Source of the DNA: Thalassospira marina
GTDB taxonomy: Bacteria; Pseudomonadota; Alphaproteobacteria; Rhodospirillales; Thalassospiraceae
Length of the DNA: 64,000 nt
Direction of reading: 5' to 3'
Assembly: GCF_002844375.1 (NCBI RefSeq)
Contig: NZ_CP024199.1
Span: forward strand, 2,120,001-2,184,000
Made by a program: the position numbers and the translations under genes. This document shows, piece by piece, positions 25,720 through 35,061 of the stretch (positions are counted from its first letter, which is position 1; each line of letters opens with the position of its first letter). Under the pieces are notes generated by a model. The model did not search any database, was not told the DNA's origin, and was given only the letters and a program-made list of their open reading frames with translations.

Positions 25720-27009
25720 ATGACCGACAGCAAAAATCCGGAAACAATCGTCCTTCACGCGGGCTATCGTGCCGATCCGACCACGGGATCGGTTGCAGTG
25801 CCGATTTATCAGACCACCAGCTATCAGTTCCGCGATACGCAGCATGCGGCAGACCTGTTTGCCCTTAAGGAACTGGGCAATATCTATACCCGTCTGATGA
25901 ACCCGACCAATGACGTGCTTGAACAGCGCATCACCGCCCTTGAAGGTGGTGCAGCAGCAGTAGCCGTCGCGTCGGGCCAGGCTGCGTCGACATTTGCCAT
26001 TCTCAATATTGCCCAGGCTGGCGATAATATTGTCAGCTCAACCGACCTTTATGGCGGCACCTGGAACCTGTTTGCCAATACCTTCAAGCAAATGGGCATT
26101 GAAGTTCGCTTTGCGGACCCGTCAGACCCGGAAAACTTCCGCAAGCTGGCCGATGACAAAACCCGCGCCTTTTATGCTGAAACACTGCCCAATCCCAAAT
26201 TGCAGGTTTTCCCGCTGCGTGAAGTTGCCAATATTGGTGATGAACTGGGTATTCCGCTGGTGGTCGATAATACGGCTGCCCCGGTTCTGTGCCGCCCGAT
26301 CGAACATGGTGCGGCGATTGTCATGTATTCAACCACCAAATTCATTGCCGGTCACGGAACATCGGTTGGCGGTATTGTTGTGGATTCAGGCCGCTTTGAT
26401 TGGGAAAAACACGCAGACCGATTCCCGCTTCTGACCCAGCCTGATCCCAGCTATCATGGTGCTGTCTGGACCGAAGCAGTTAAACCGATTGGCCCGGTGG
26501 CCTATGCCATCAAATTGCGCTGCACGCTGCTGCGCGATGTTGGTGCGGCCGCATCACCACTTAGCTCGTTCCAGATTATCCAGGGCATGGAAACCCTGCC
26601 CCTGCGCATGGAACGCCATTGCGAAAATGCCAACAAGGTTGCCGCCTTTTTAAACGACCATCCCAAAGTCGCAAAGGTCATTCACCCCAGCCTGCAGGAA
26701 GGCGAAACCCGCCGCCGGGCAGACGCATACCTTAAAGGTGGTTTTGGTTCGTTGATGGGCTTTGAGCTTAAAGAAGGCCGCGCTGCTGGCGAGAAATTCA
26801 TCAATAGCCTGAAGCTGTTTTATCATGTTGCCAATATTGGCGACACGCGCTCGCTTGCCATTCACCCGGCAACGACAACCCATTCACAGCTTTCAGAATC
26901 GGAACTGGCCGCATCGGGTGTTAGCGAAAGCTATATCCGCCTGTCGATCGGGATCGAACATATCGATGATATCCTTGCTGATTTGAAACAGGCCCTTGAT
27001 GCCAGCTAA
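25720..27009 (+). CDS. metY: O-acetylhomoserine sulfhydrylase (MetY-type)
   Basis: A 429-residue PLP enzyme of the Cys/Met metabolism family. It has ETIVLHAGYRADPTTGSVAVPIYQTTSYQF at the N-terminus, YTRLMNPTNDVLEQR, VASGQAASTFAIL and the PLP lysine in YSTTKFIAGHG. The long, MetY-style C-terminal part (GDTRSLAIHPATTTHSQL) favours O-acetylhomoserine sulfhydrylase over cystathionine gamma-synthase. The start is at 25720, with AGGGG seven bases before it; a Met two codons earlier is also possible. It is single and ends at a clear terminator. Confidence 0.93.
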   Translation: MTDSKNPETIVLHAGYRADPTTGSVAVPIYQTTSYQFRDTQHAADLFALKELGNIYTRLMNPTNDVLEQRITALEGGAAAVAVASGQAASTFAILNIAQAGDNIVSSTDLYGGTWNLFANTFKQMGIEVRFADPSDPENFRKLADDKTRAFYAETLPNPKLQVFPLREVANIGDELGIPLVVDNTAAPVLCRPIEHGAAIVMYSTTKFIAGHGTSVGGIVVDSGRFDWEKHADRFPLLTQPDPSYHGAVWTEAVKPIGPVAYAIKLRCTLLRDVGAAASPLSSFQIIQGMETLPLRMERHCENANKVAAFLNDHPKVAKVIHPSLQEGETRRRADAYLKGGFGSLMGFELKEGRAAGEKFINSLKLFYHVANIGDTRSLAIHPATTTHSQLSESELAASGVSESYIRLSIGIEHIDDILADLKQALDAS

Positions 27010-27043
27010 AGCAAGATTCTGCCATTAAGCAATATGAAATTTT

Positions 27044-27074
27044 GCCGGTCACGCCATAGCGTGGCCGGTTTTTG
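27044..27074 (+). terminator. Terminator of metY
   Basis: CCGGTCACGC / GCGTGGCCGG stem of 10 bp (one T-G pair) with loop CATA, followed by TTTTTG. Confidence 0.88.
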
Positions 27075-27103
27075 TTTGACCGGGATCAGACCCGCCCCTA
27101 CAA

Positions 27104-27142
27104 CAAAACAGGCAATAAACGCAAAACGAGCAAAACAGGCAA
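27104..27142 (+). repeat. Direct repeats CAAAACAGGCAA before the deoR-type gene
   Basis: CAAAACAGGCAA occurs exactly at 27104-27115 and 27131-27142, with a partial copy (CAAAACGAGCAA) at 27122-27133. The last copy contains the likely ribosome-binding AGG of the regulator gene. DeoR-family regulators often bind direct repeats, so this is a candidate autoregulatory site. Confidence 0.5.
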
Positions 27143-27145
27143 ATC

Positions 27146-27907
27146 ATGTCCAGCGTCGACAACCGGCATCGCGAGATTTCGTCCCTTCTTAAACGTTATG
27201 GCACCGTTCATATCCACGACCTGGCAGACAGGCTGCACACATCCCTTGATACCGTCCGCCGTGATCTGCGCCAGATGGAACAGCAAGGTGATTTACGCCG
27301 CATTCATGGCGGTGCGATTTTGCCCGCACTGGGCGAAGGCAGCTATCAGGAACGTAGCCAGGAAATTCGCCCGGAACGCACGACAATTGCCCGGTATGTT
27401 GCCCAAAACCTTATTCCCGACGATGCCATCGTTTTTTTTGATAGCGGTATTACCGTGCTTGAAGTCGTTCGCAACCTGAAACCATCCTTTCACGGGACCG
27501 CAATTGTCGTAAACCCGGCCGCCGCCGTTATCCTGGCCGAACACCCCAATGCCGATATCATCATGATTGGCGGCAAAATCCTGAAAAAGGACATGGTGGT
27601 TTCCGGGGCTGGCACGATGGATGAAATACGCCATTACCAGGCAGATATCTGCATTCTTGGAACCTGTGCCATCCATCCCGACCTTGGGGTCAGCACCCAG
27701 CATATCGAAGAACGCACCGGCAAAGCCGCGATGATTGCACAGTCATCAGAAGTGATTGCAATCGCCACAGCAGACAAGCTTGAAACCAGAATGCCATTTA
27801 AGGTGTGCGATGCAAATGCCGTCGACACCCTGGTAACAGGGCGCAAGCTTTCTGAAAGCTATTTGTCAAATTACCGCGACCAAGGCATTGAAGTTGTTCT
27901 GATATGA
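27146..27907 (+). CDS. DeoR-family transcriptional regulator
   Basis: A 253-residue DeoR/GlpR-type regulator. The N-terminal helix-turn-helix has the classic pattern ISSLLKRYGTVHIHDLADRL followed by SLDTVRRDLRQMEQQGDLRRIHGGA. The C-terminal sugar-phosphate sensor domain has DDAIVFFDSGITVLEVV, IIMIGGKILKKDMVVSG and KAAMIAQSSEVIAIATADKL. Effectors of this family are usually phosphorylated sugars; the one here is unknown. Its stop overlaps the MFS gene start (ATGA), so the transporter is its likely target. Confidence 0.94.
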   Translation: MSSVDNRHREISSLLKRYGTVHIHDLADRLHTSLDTVRRDLRQMEQQGDLRRIHGGAILPALGEGSYQERSQEIRPERTTIARYVAQNLIPDDAIVFFDSGITVLEVVRNLKPSFHGTAIVVNPAAAVILAEHPNADIIMIGGKILKKDMVVSGAGTMDEIRHYQADICILGTCAIHPDLGVSTQHIEERTGKAAMIAQSSEVIAIATADKLETRMPFKVCDANAVDTLVTGRKLSESYLSNYRDQGIEVVLI

Positions 27908-29139
27908 AAGATTCAAACACAGGTTTGACCGAGGCCGAAAAACAGCGCGCCCATCACCGGTCGCGGGGCATATTTTTTATTCATGGTGCCGGTTTTGCAA
28001 GCTGGGTACCGCATATTCCGCTGGTTCAGGAACAGCTATCTCTCAGTCATGAACGGCTTGGCATTGCCCTTCTGGCCGCAGCGATTGGTGTAGTTGCCGC
28101 CATGCCATTTGCCGGGCGTCTGTCTGACCGGTTCGGGTCACATATCATTGTGCGGGTTGCCGGGCTGTTTTTTTTCCCGGTCCTGACATTGCCCATCTTC
28201 ATGCCCAGCTTCGCCTCGCTAAGCGTGTCGCTATTTTTTATGGGGTTTTGTGCAGCCCTGATGGACATCGCCATGAATGCAAATGGTGTCAGCCTGGAAC
28301 GCGCAAGGGGCAAAAGCATCCTTTCCGGATTGCATGGTTTCTGGAGCCTGGGCGGCTTCACCGGGGCTGGTTTTGCAACGTTATGGTTTGCCCTGCCTCT
28401 GTCTAACAGCATTCATCTGCCGTTAAGTGCCGCAATCCTGCTGATCGCACACTGGATTTTGCAGGCCGGATTGCTTCATGATGGCCCGGCAACAGGCAAC
28501 AGCACAGCAGCCAGCGACACCCAGGAAACATCAACGCAGCAAGGCAGCGCGCAAATTGATGCGGATAAACCCATTTTCTGGTTGCTGTTACCCTTTGGTC
28601 TTTGCGTCTTTATTGGCCAGTTTGGTGAAGGCGTGATTACCGACTGGGTCACCGTCCTTATGATCAGGACACTCGATAGCACAGCAAGCATCGCTGCTGC
28701 CGGTTTTGCCCTATACTCCGCCGCAATGGCAGCCACACGCCTTAGCGGCGATTGGCTGGTAAACCGGTTTGGCCGTGCACCGATTTTGCTGACAAGTTGT
28801 GTATTGGCGACATCGGGGTATCTGATCATTGCGCTATCGCCCCATTTCATCCTGTCCTGGGTTGGATGTTTTATCGCGGGGATGGGACTGGCGGTTATTT
28901 TACCCTTGCTGATTTCGGCCGCAGCCAGCAGCAGCGGTAAAAGCAGTGGCACTGTTGTGGCGACAATCGCGGCAACCGGCTACACCGCCTTAATGGCGGG
29001 CCCACCCTTTATCGGTGCAATTGCCGAACGCTATGGCCTGGTAAATGCCTTTTTATTAAGTGCGGCATTCCTGAGCCTGATCATTCCGGTATATCTGACC
29101 AGCATGCGACAAAGACTAAAAACTGTCCGCAATAGTTGA
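27904..29139 (+). CDS. MFS transporter (YbjJ-like)
   Basis: A 411-residue major facilitator protein with about twelve membrane segments. It shows an RSRGIFFIHGAGFASWVPHIPLVQ first helix, the loop motif GRLSDRFGS and CAALMDIAMNANGVSLERARG, which resembles the YbjJ-like sugar/metabolite group. Substrate unknown. It is coupled by ATGA to the DeoR regulator, giving a two-gene regulator-transporter unit without an associated kinase or enzyme. Confidence 0.92.
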   Translation: MKDSNTGLTEAEKQRAHHRSRGIFFIHGAGFASWVPHIPLVQEQLSLSHERLGIALLAAAIGVVAAMPFAGRLSDRFGSHIIVRVAGLFFFPVLTLPIFMPSFASLSVSLFFMGFCAALMDIAMNANGVSLERARGKSILSGLHGFWSLGGFTGAGFATLWFALPLSNSIHLPLSAAILLIAHWILQAGLLHDGPATGNSTAASDTQETSTQQGSAQIDADKPIFWLLLPFGLCVFIGQFGEGVITDWVTVLMIRTLDSTASIAAAGFALYSAAMAATRLSGDWLVNRFGRAPILLTSCVLATSGYLIIALSPHFILSWVGCFIAGMGLAVILPLLISAAASSSGKSSGTVVATIAATGYTALMAGPPFIGAIAERYGLVNAFLLSAAFLSLIIPVYLTSMRQRLKTVRNS

Positions 29140-29209
29140 ACAATCCTTCAATCTGCCGCATAAAACTGTTTCCACGCCACCACCTCCACCCGCGCGAAAG
29201 AGTTAGATC

Positions 29210-30214
29210 ATGGCCCATCCTGTCAGTTACGGCACCTTTCCTCGCACACGTCTGCGCCGCCCCCGCATGACCGACTGGTCACGCCGCATGGTTGCCGAAA
29301 CCCGCCTGAGCGTTGACGACCTTATCCTGCCTGTTTTTGTCATTGCAGGCCGTAACGAACGGGTCACGATTCCGTCAATGCCGGGTGTTGAACGCCAAAG
29401 TATCGATGTGCTGGTTGAAACAGCCCGCCGGGCAGAAAAGCTGGGCATCCCAGCCCTTGCCCTGTTTCCCTATATCGACCCGGCATTAAAAACCCCGGAC
29501 GCGCGCGAAGCCTACAACCCGAACAATGTTGTCTGCGAAGCCACCAAAGCCATCAAAGATGCCTGCCCCAATCTTGGCATCATTTCCGATGTTGCCCTGG
29601 ACCCGTTTAATTCCAACGGGCAGGACGGTGTTGTTGTTGATGGTGAAATCCTCAATGATGAAACGACCGAAGCCCTGGTGCGCCAGGCGCAGGTTCAGGC
29701 GCAGGCAGGCTGCGACATTGTTGCCCCGTCCGACATGATGGATGGCCGCATTGCCGCCATTCGCGATATGCTGGAAACCGAAAACTTCAAAAAAGTGCAG
29801 ATCATGGCCTATGCCGCCAAATACGCATCTGCCTTTTATGGCCCGTTCCGCGACGCCATCGGATCTGCCAGCGCCCTTGGCAAGGCTGACAAAAAAACCT
29901 ATCAGCTTAACCCTGCCAACAGTGACGAGGCCATTCGCGAAGTTGCCTATGATCTGGAAGAAGGTGCTGATTCCGTCATCGTCAAGCCGGGCCTGCCCTA
30001 TCTCGATATCGTGCGCCGCGTGCGCGACAATTTCGGCGTTCCGGTATTTGCCTATCAGGTATCAGGCGAATACGCGATGCTGCGCGCCGCCGCCGACAAT
30101 GGCTGGCTGGACTACGCGGCTTGCGCAGTAGAAACGCTGGCATGCTTCAAACGTGCTGGCGCATCAGGCATCCTGACCTATAGCGCAATTGACGTAGCCG
30201 AATATCTTGGTTGA
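29210..30214 (+). CDS. hemB: Delta-aminolevulinic acid dehydratase, Mg-type
   Basis: A 334-residue porphobilinogen synthase, second common step of haem synthesis. The Schiff-base lysines are K204 (AYAAKYASAFYGPFRDA) and K259 (VIVKPGLPYLD). The metal loop reads DVALDPFNSNGQDG: the three zinc cysteines of Zn enzymes are replaced by Ala, Asp and Asp, as in the Mg/K-dependent HemB of Pseudomonas. An ATG at 29210 follows AAAGAG. It ends at a strong bidirectional terminator. Confidence 0.97.
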   Translation: MAHPVSYGTFPRTRLRRPRMTDWSRRMVAETRLSVDDLILPVFVIAGRNERVTIPSMPGVERQSIDVLVETARRAEKLGIPALALFPYIDPALKTPDAREAYNPNNVVCEATKAIKDACPNLGIISDVALDPFNSNGQDGVVVDGEILNDETTEALVRQAQVQAQAGCDIVAPSDMMDGRIAAIRDMLETENFKKVQIMAYAAKYASAFYGPFRDAIGSASALGKADKKTYQLNPANSDEAIREVAYDLEEGADSVIVKPGLPYLDIVRRVRDNFGVPVFAYQVSGEYAMLRAAADNGWLDYAACAVETLACFKRAGASGILTYSAIDVAEYLG

Positions 30215-30240
30215 TTGGCTAAAACAGGCAAACGCATAAC

Positions 30241-30271
30241 AAAAAGGGGTGCAGCATTGGCACCCCTTTTT
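30241..30271. terminator. Bidirectional terminator hemB / HAD hydrolase
   Basis: Perfect 12-bp stem AAAAAGGGGTGC / GCACCCCTTTTT with a 7-nt loop between convergent genes; T runs occur on both strands. Confidence 0.92.
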
Positions 30272-30285
30272 CAATTTAATTCCGG

Positions 30286-31227
30286 TTATTCCAGCCCAGC
30301 ACCAATCGCCGGGGCAATGAAATGCGGCCGAAGACCTGAAAGGTCATAAAGCCCGGCAAGGTCATCATAACCGTCAAGGAACCCGCCGCGTGTAACCAGT
30401 AATGTTTTGATGCCAACCGCAAGCCCCCCAAGTACATCGGTGTGCAAGGTATCGCCCACCATCAAAATCCGCGACGGATCAACATTGGGGTGGCGCTGCA
30501 GGATATCCTCAAACACTTCGCGATAGGGTTTGCCAACACATTCGGGCACCAAACCGCAGGCATCAGCGGCCAAATGGGCAAAATAACCCGATTCAACCGA
30601 TAGGAAATGCCCCATCGGCGCACAGATATCAGGGTTACCCACCAAAATCGGTCGGGGATTTTTCGCTAAGCTGGTTTCCAGTCGCTGCTGGCGCAAGTCA
30701 TTCCAGTCATCGGAATCGATCAACACAAAGCCACCAACGGCATCATAATCGGCATCGTCATCCCCCAACAGCCGTGCGTCACCTGGCAAACGATCAATCG
30801 GCCAATGCGATGGCGCCATGATCCCCCAACTGGTCACATCGGGATGGCGTTCCATCATCGGGACAATATATTTTGCGCTGCTGACAAGGGATTCCACGGT
30901 AAAATCAAAACCACGCTTGCGGTGGCGTTCGATGATGGCTTCGGGCGCATTCGAGGCATCGTTGGTAACAACCGCCAGGTCAATACCACGTTGACGCAGG
31001 GCGGAAACAGCCTGCAACGCCCCGGGTATCGCATCCGCCCCGGAATTCAGAACACCAAAGGCATCAAAGATAATGACGTCAAACTGATCTGCGATTGCCA
31101 AAATATTTGCCACTTCCTGCGTTTGAGCCGGCAAATGACCGTCAGCAAGCTTTGGCATTCTATTGGCATATTTCAGATAGGCCGCAATGGCACTGTCTCG
31201 GTCAAGCGCAGGTCTCGAACCCGTCAT
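30286..31227 (-). CDS. HAD-superfamily class IIA hydrolase (TIGR01459-like)
   Basis: A 313-residue HAD phosphatase-like protein. Motif I is FDVIIFDAFGVLNSGADAIPGA (nucleophile and acid Asp residues around 50; the acid position is not the standard DxD), motif II AVVTNDASNAP, and motif IV ILMVGDTLHTDVLGG. The class IIA cap lies between. The substrate is unknown; relatives act on sugar or nucleotide phosphates. It is a single gene, convergent with hemB. Confidence 0.9.
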   Translation of the reverse strand: MTGSRPALDRDSAIAAYLKYANRMPKLADGHLPAQTQEVANILAIADQFDVIIFDAFGVLNSGADAIPGALQAVSALRQRGIDLAVVTNDASNAPEAIIERHRKRGFDFTVESLVSSAKYIVPMMERHPDVTSWGIMAPSHWPIDRLPGDARLLGDDDADYDAVGGFVLIDSDDWNDLRQQRLETSLAKNPRPILVGNPDICAPMGHFLSVESGYFAHLAADACGLVPECVGKPYREVFEDILQRHPNVDPSRILMVGDTLHTDVLGGLAVGIKTLLVTRGGFLDGYDDLAGLYDLSGLRPHFIAPAIGAGLE

Positions 31228-31799
31228 TATATTTTGCCTTTCGCAATTTCGGTTCCGGTCAAACCATTAACCCGACATACGAGTCTTTGGACGATTCCCG
31301 GTTTTAATGGCCATCCATAGGGTGATGTGACCGTTTGGGGCATCATCAGTGCCTGTAAAAAGACATAAAATCAATACAGCGAAACATTTTAAAACCGACC
31401 GCAATTTCGCCTCTGGGTGGGAAATGCCAATACACTAAAAAATTGGGTAATTTTATTAGCCATGCGCATGACGCATGTCGCCAAAAGCGGCACTTCTGGA
31501 AAATCAATGGTTATTTTGGTGAAATTTTGGGCATTTGCTTAATTTCTGCGCTTTATCCGGCCCTGATCTGCAAAAAACGCAATGGTGAAAAAAAGCGCTC
31601 AGGCTTATCTTCCAGTTCAACAGATAACGGCAATCACTACCGACACGAAAATCGAATATCGAAATCCTGTCGCCCTGGTTGCAAAGAGCAGACCGACACG
31701 TCGAACCATTCAGTATGCCACTGGGCATCAAACGGGTCACTTGCCGGTTCCCTGAATGTAGTTTCCGACGCTGTCGGACGGTTTGATATAGGTGATAAA
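31228..31799. other. Long gene-free region upstream of the DUF1127 gene
   Basis: 572 bases without a convincing coding region; an open frame from 31443 exists but reads as non-coding until the DUF1127 protein begins. The region is AT-rich and should carry the promoters of both divergent genes. Space exists for a long untranslated leader or small RNA, but I see no defined hairpin with a T run. Confidence 0.45.
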
Positions 31800-31958
31800 A
31801 TGATCCTGACCAAAATTTTCGCTTACCTGCGTGCCCTGCGTATCCAGTACCAGACCCAGAATGCCCTTGCCAAACTTGACCAGCGCGAACTGGCTGACAT
31901 TGGCCTGAACCGCGACCAGATCGAAGACGTTGCACATCGCGTTGCCTTTGGTCACTAA
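31800..31958 (+). CDS. Small DUF1127-domain protein
   Basis: A 52-residue basic protein, MILTKIFAYLRALRIQYQTQ then the DUF1127 core LAKLDQRELADIGLNRDQIEDV. Short DUF1127 proteins in alphaproteobacteria have been linked to RNA turnover and stress responses. The ATG at 31800 has AGGTGA just before it. The reading frame is open far upstream, but only this last part is family-like. A strong terminator follows 30 bases after the stop. Confidence 0.9.
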   Translation: MILTKIFAYLRALRIQYQTQNALAKLDQRELADIGLNRDQIEDVAHRVAFGH

Positions 31959-31989
31959 GACTTGGCAAACTTTCCGGTCTGCCCAAACA

Positions 31990-32027
31990 AAAAAAGCCCC
32001 GTGCGTTGAACCCGCCGGGGCTTTTTT
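31990..32027 (+). terminator. Terminator of the DUF1127 gene
   Basis: Stem AAAAAAGCCCCG / CGGGGCTTTTTT of 12 bp around a 14-nt loop; T run on the plus strand, A run on the other side so it may also serve the convergent synthetase gene. Confidence 0.9.
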
Positions 32028-32062
32028 GCTATGCGCTTTATGCAGGTTTCACCACCTGCGCG

Positions 32063-33580
32063 TTATGAAGAAAACAGCGTGCGATATTCATCGCGCAGAA
32101 TGTTTTTCTGCACCTTCCCCATGGTGTTGCGCGGCAGTTCAGCCACAAAAATTGCTTTCTTTGGCACTTTAAAATTCGCCACCAATAATTTGATATGACT
32201 GATAATATCGGACTCAGTTATTGCAGCAACCCCATCGGACACGATAATGGCAATTACTGCCTCGCCAAAATCGGGGTGCGGCACACCGATCACTGCACTT
32301 TCAAGAACACCATCCATCTTGTCGATCTCGGTTTCGATTTCTTTGGGATAGATATTAAATCCACCCGAAATCACCAAATCCTTCGCCCGACCAACAATAT
32401 GGACATATCCCCGATCATCGATCAGAGCGATATCCCCGGTGATGAAAAAGCCATCATCACGAAATTCTTCGCGGGTCTTTTCAGGCATCTTCCAGTAACC
32501 GGCAAACACATTGGGTCCACGGGCTTCAAGCACACCGACCTCGCCAGATGCCAGCACCTTGCCCTCACCATCACAAACACGCACCTCAACATCGGGCAGC
32601 GCTGGACCGACGGTGTGAATTACCCGTTCGCCGTGCAGTGGGTTTGACGTTGCCATACCCATTTCTGTCATGCCATAGCGCTCTAGCAGATAGTGGCCTG
32701 TACGCTGATGGAAAGCCGAAAATGTTTCAGGCAACAATGGTGCTGATCCTGAAATGAACAGGCGCATATTGGCAACAAGGCCAGCGTTGAAATCGTCACC
32801 GGCCAGCAAGCGAACATAAAATGTCGGAACGCCCATCATCACCGTTGAACGCGGCAACGCATCAATAACCTGGTCGCGGTCAAATTTCTGCAGGAAAATC
32901 ATGCCTGCACCAGACATCATCACGCAATGGCAGGCAATGAACAGGCCATGGGTATGAAAAATCGGCAAGGCATGCAGCAAGGTGTCACCTGGGCCAAAGC
33001 CCCATAAATTGACCAGCGTTTGCCCGTTTGACCACAAATTCATCTGGGTCATCATAGCACCCTTGGGCTTGCCTGTGGTACCAGATGTGTACAGGATGGC
33101 GGCCAAATCATCATCGGCGCAGGCTACGGGCATAAATTCCGTTCTCTGCCCGCTTGCGGCCACCGTCATGCTTCCCTGGCCATCGGCATCAAGCGTGAAA
33201 ATGGTGCAACCGGCCTTTTCACCTGCAATCGCATCCATATCCGCCTTGCGATCAGGCTGGCAAACGATCACCGCGGGTGATGCATCCGCGACAAAATAGG
33301 ACAGTTCCTGGGATTGGTAGGCAGTATTAAGCGGTAAATAAACCAGCCCGGCGCGAATGCAGCCCAAATACAGGAACAGCGCAGCCGCGGATTTATCAAC
33401 CTGCACGGCCACCCGGTCCCCTTTTTGGGCACCTGCCTTTTGCAATGCATGGGCATAACGCGCCGACCATTCATCAGCATCACGATAGGTCAGCCTGCTG
33501 CCATCGGGTGTTTCGATCAGGGTTTTACCAAGATCGCCCGGAAAACAGGCACGAATACGCATGAAAAGGCTGGTGGTCAC
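32063..33580 (-). CDS. matB: Malonyl-CoA synthetase (MatB-like) AMP-forming ligase
   Basis: A 505-residue adenylate-forming ligase. Visible are the P-loop YTSGTTGKPKGAMMTQMNL, ERYGMTEMGMATSNP and the C-terminal hinge GRAKDLVISGGFNIYPKEIE with the catalytic lysine region PRNTMGKVQKNILR. The MatB-type features (ALPIFHTHGLFIACH, TEMGMATSNPLHGER) suggest malonate or methylmalonate as substrate. A GTG at 33580 with AGGGGG upstream is preferred to the ATG at 33604, which lacks a ribosome site. It is a single gene. Confidence 0.88.
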   Translation of the reverse strand: MTTSLFMRIRACFPGDLGKTLIETPDGSRLTYRDADEWSARYAHALQKAGAQKGDRVAVQVDKSAAALFLYLGCIRAGLVYLPLNTAYQSQELSYFVADASPAVIVCQPDRKADMDAIAGEKAGCTIFTLDADGQGSMTVAASGQRTEFMPVACADDDLAAILYTSGTTGKPKGAMMTQMNLWSNGQTLVNLWGFGPGDTLLHALPIFHTHGLFIACHCVMMSGAGMIFLQKFDRDQVIDALPRSTVMMGVPTFYVRLLAGDDFNAGLVANMRLFISGSAPLLPETFSAFHQRTGHYLLERYGMTEMGMATSNPLHGERVIHTVGPALPDVEVRVCDGEGKVLASGEVGVLEARGPNVFAGYWKMPEKTREEFRDDGFFITGDIALIDDRGYVHIVGRAKDLVISGGFNIYPKEIETEIDKMDGVLESAVIGVPHPDFGEAVIAIIVSDGVAAITESDIISHIKLLVANFKVPKKAIFVAELPRNTMGKVQKNILRDEYRTLFSS

Positions 33581-33733
33581 GTTATTTCCCCCTGATTGAT
33601 CCATTCACGGACCGCACACAGGGCACGATCCGTTTGGATGAAACCTAATACAGGGAAATCAAATTTGCAATTCGGTACGGCTTTACCGGGATGGCATTTT
33701 TACCCCGCCACCCGGTAAACCATTTTGCCTTGA

Positions 33734-34900
33734 TCAGCCGACCTGGGGAAACTCGCCGTCAATAAACGGAAAAGCTTCACCTACCGTAACCAGAAGTTCC
33801 GGGAAAAACCCGTTAAAGTGGGTTGCAAGGGCGTTGGAATAGGCACCGATATGACCAAACTCAATCCAGTCGCCTTCACGGATATCAGCCGGAAGGTTCA
33901 CGGTTGCCGGCAATACATCCATATTATCGCAGGTCGGGCCGTAAATGGTGAATTCCAGCGTTTCTTCCGGATCAAAATCACCGCCAATGCGCATCGGACG
34001 CACTGGGAAGCGCAAATTACCGGTTACGGCTTCGGACAGGCTGCCATAAATACCGTCATTGATGAAAAGCTGGTCTTCCTTGCGCAGCTGAATTTGCGTA
34101 ACCAGCGACACACCACTTGAAACCAGCGCACGGCCCGGTTCACACATGAAGGTAATGTCGGGCATGCCCAGCCAGCGAATACAATCCTTGATTTCATCCA
34201 TGAAAACATCAAGACCCGGCGCACGCTGGTTCATATATTGCCCAGGGAAACCGCCACCAACGTCGATGGAATGAATTTTGACGCCGGAAAAATCAATAAC
34301 CTGGCGGATCAGCTCGATTGCAATGCGATAACCGTTCGGGCTGGTGCATTGCGAACCGACATGGAAGCAAAGCCCTGCTTTATAACCATAGCTGTCGACT
34401 TTTTTCAAAAGCTCGGCCGCAGTCATAGGACGGGCGCCAAATTTGGCAGACAGATTATAGGCTGCCCCTGCAGGCGGCGTTGCCAAGCGAACATGGATCA
34501 CCAGATCCGGGTCTTCATCGGTTTCGGCGCGAATCTTGTGAAGTTCGTCTTCGGTATCGATTACGAAATGGCGAATACCAAACACGCGGTGCGCACTGCG
34601 GATCGCATCACGGCTTTTGACCGGATGCATGAAATAGGCATCCATACCGGGGAACTGGCGGCGCACCAGCGCGATTTCTTCGGGTGATGCAGTATCAAAA
34701 TGGCGCACGCCGCCTTCATGCAGGTAACGCATAATTTCGGGATGAGGGTTACATTTCACGGCATACAGAACCTTGCCGGGAAACATTTCAACAAAACGGC
34801 TGGCAGCATCGCGCAATATGTCGGGGCGCAAACAATAAACCGGATAAGACGGTTTGAGTTCCTTGACGACGTCATAGGTCGTATCAAAATGGCGTGGCAT
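33734..34900 (-). CDS. Fold III PLP-dependent decarboxylase (ornithine/lysine type)
   Basis: A 388-residue alanine-racemase-fold decarboxylase of the eukaryotic-type ornithine decarboxylase family. The PLP lysine is K49 (YAVKCNPHP); GGGFPG, CEPGRALVSS and the catalytic Cys in GPTCDNMDVL are present. It probably makes putrescine from ornithine (or cadaverine from lysine). The start at 34900 has GGAG six bases before it. It is divergent from an aldehyde dehydrogenase gene with a palindromic site between them. Confidence 0.92.
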   Translation of the reverse strand: MPRHFDTTYDVVKELKPSYPVYCLRPDILRDAASRFVEMFPGKVLYAVKCNPHPEIMRYLHEGGVRHFDTASPEEIALVRRQFPGMDAYFMHPVKSRDAIRSAHRVFGIRHFVIDTEDELHKIRAETDEDPDLVIHVRLATPPAGAAYNLSAKFGARPMTAAELLKKVDSYGYKAGLCFHVGSQCTSPNGYRIAIELIRQVIDFSGVKIHSIDVGGGFPGQYMNQRAPGLDVFMDEIKDCIRWLGMPDITFMCEPGRALVSSGVSLVTQIQLRKEDQLFINDGIYGSLSEAVTGNLRFPVRPMRIGGDFDPEETLEFTIYGPTCDNMDVLPATVNLPADIREGDWIEFGHIGAYSNALATHFNGFFPELLVTVGEAFPFIDGEFPQVG

Positions 34901-35061
34901 CGCAGGCTCCGAACATTCCAGAAAGTGATTTAAAGCTAAACGCCCGCTGCATGAGGCGGTTCCGGCAATTTTACCGGCGCGGCCCACCCTAACAAGCATG
35001 CGACGAAATGTCATGGATCATCACAAGCAAAGGGCTTGCAATCGTCTGGCCCGCATGCTTA

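Noticed and set aside
31443..31799. Long N-terminal extension of the DUF1127 protein
   Set aside because: The frame is open, but the residues have no family pattern and the ribosome site lies at the internal ATG at 31800.
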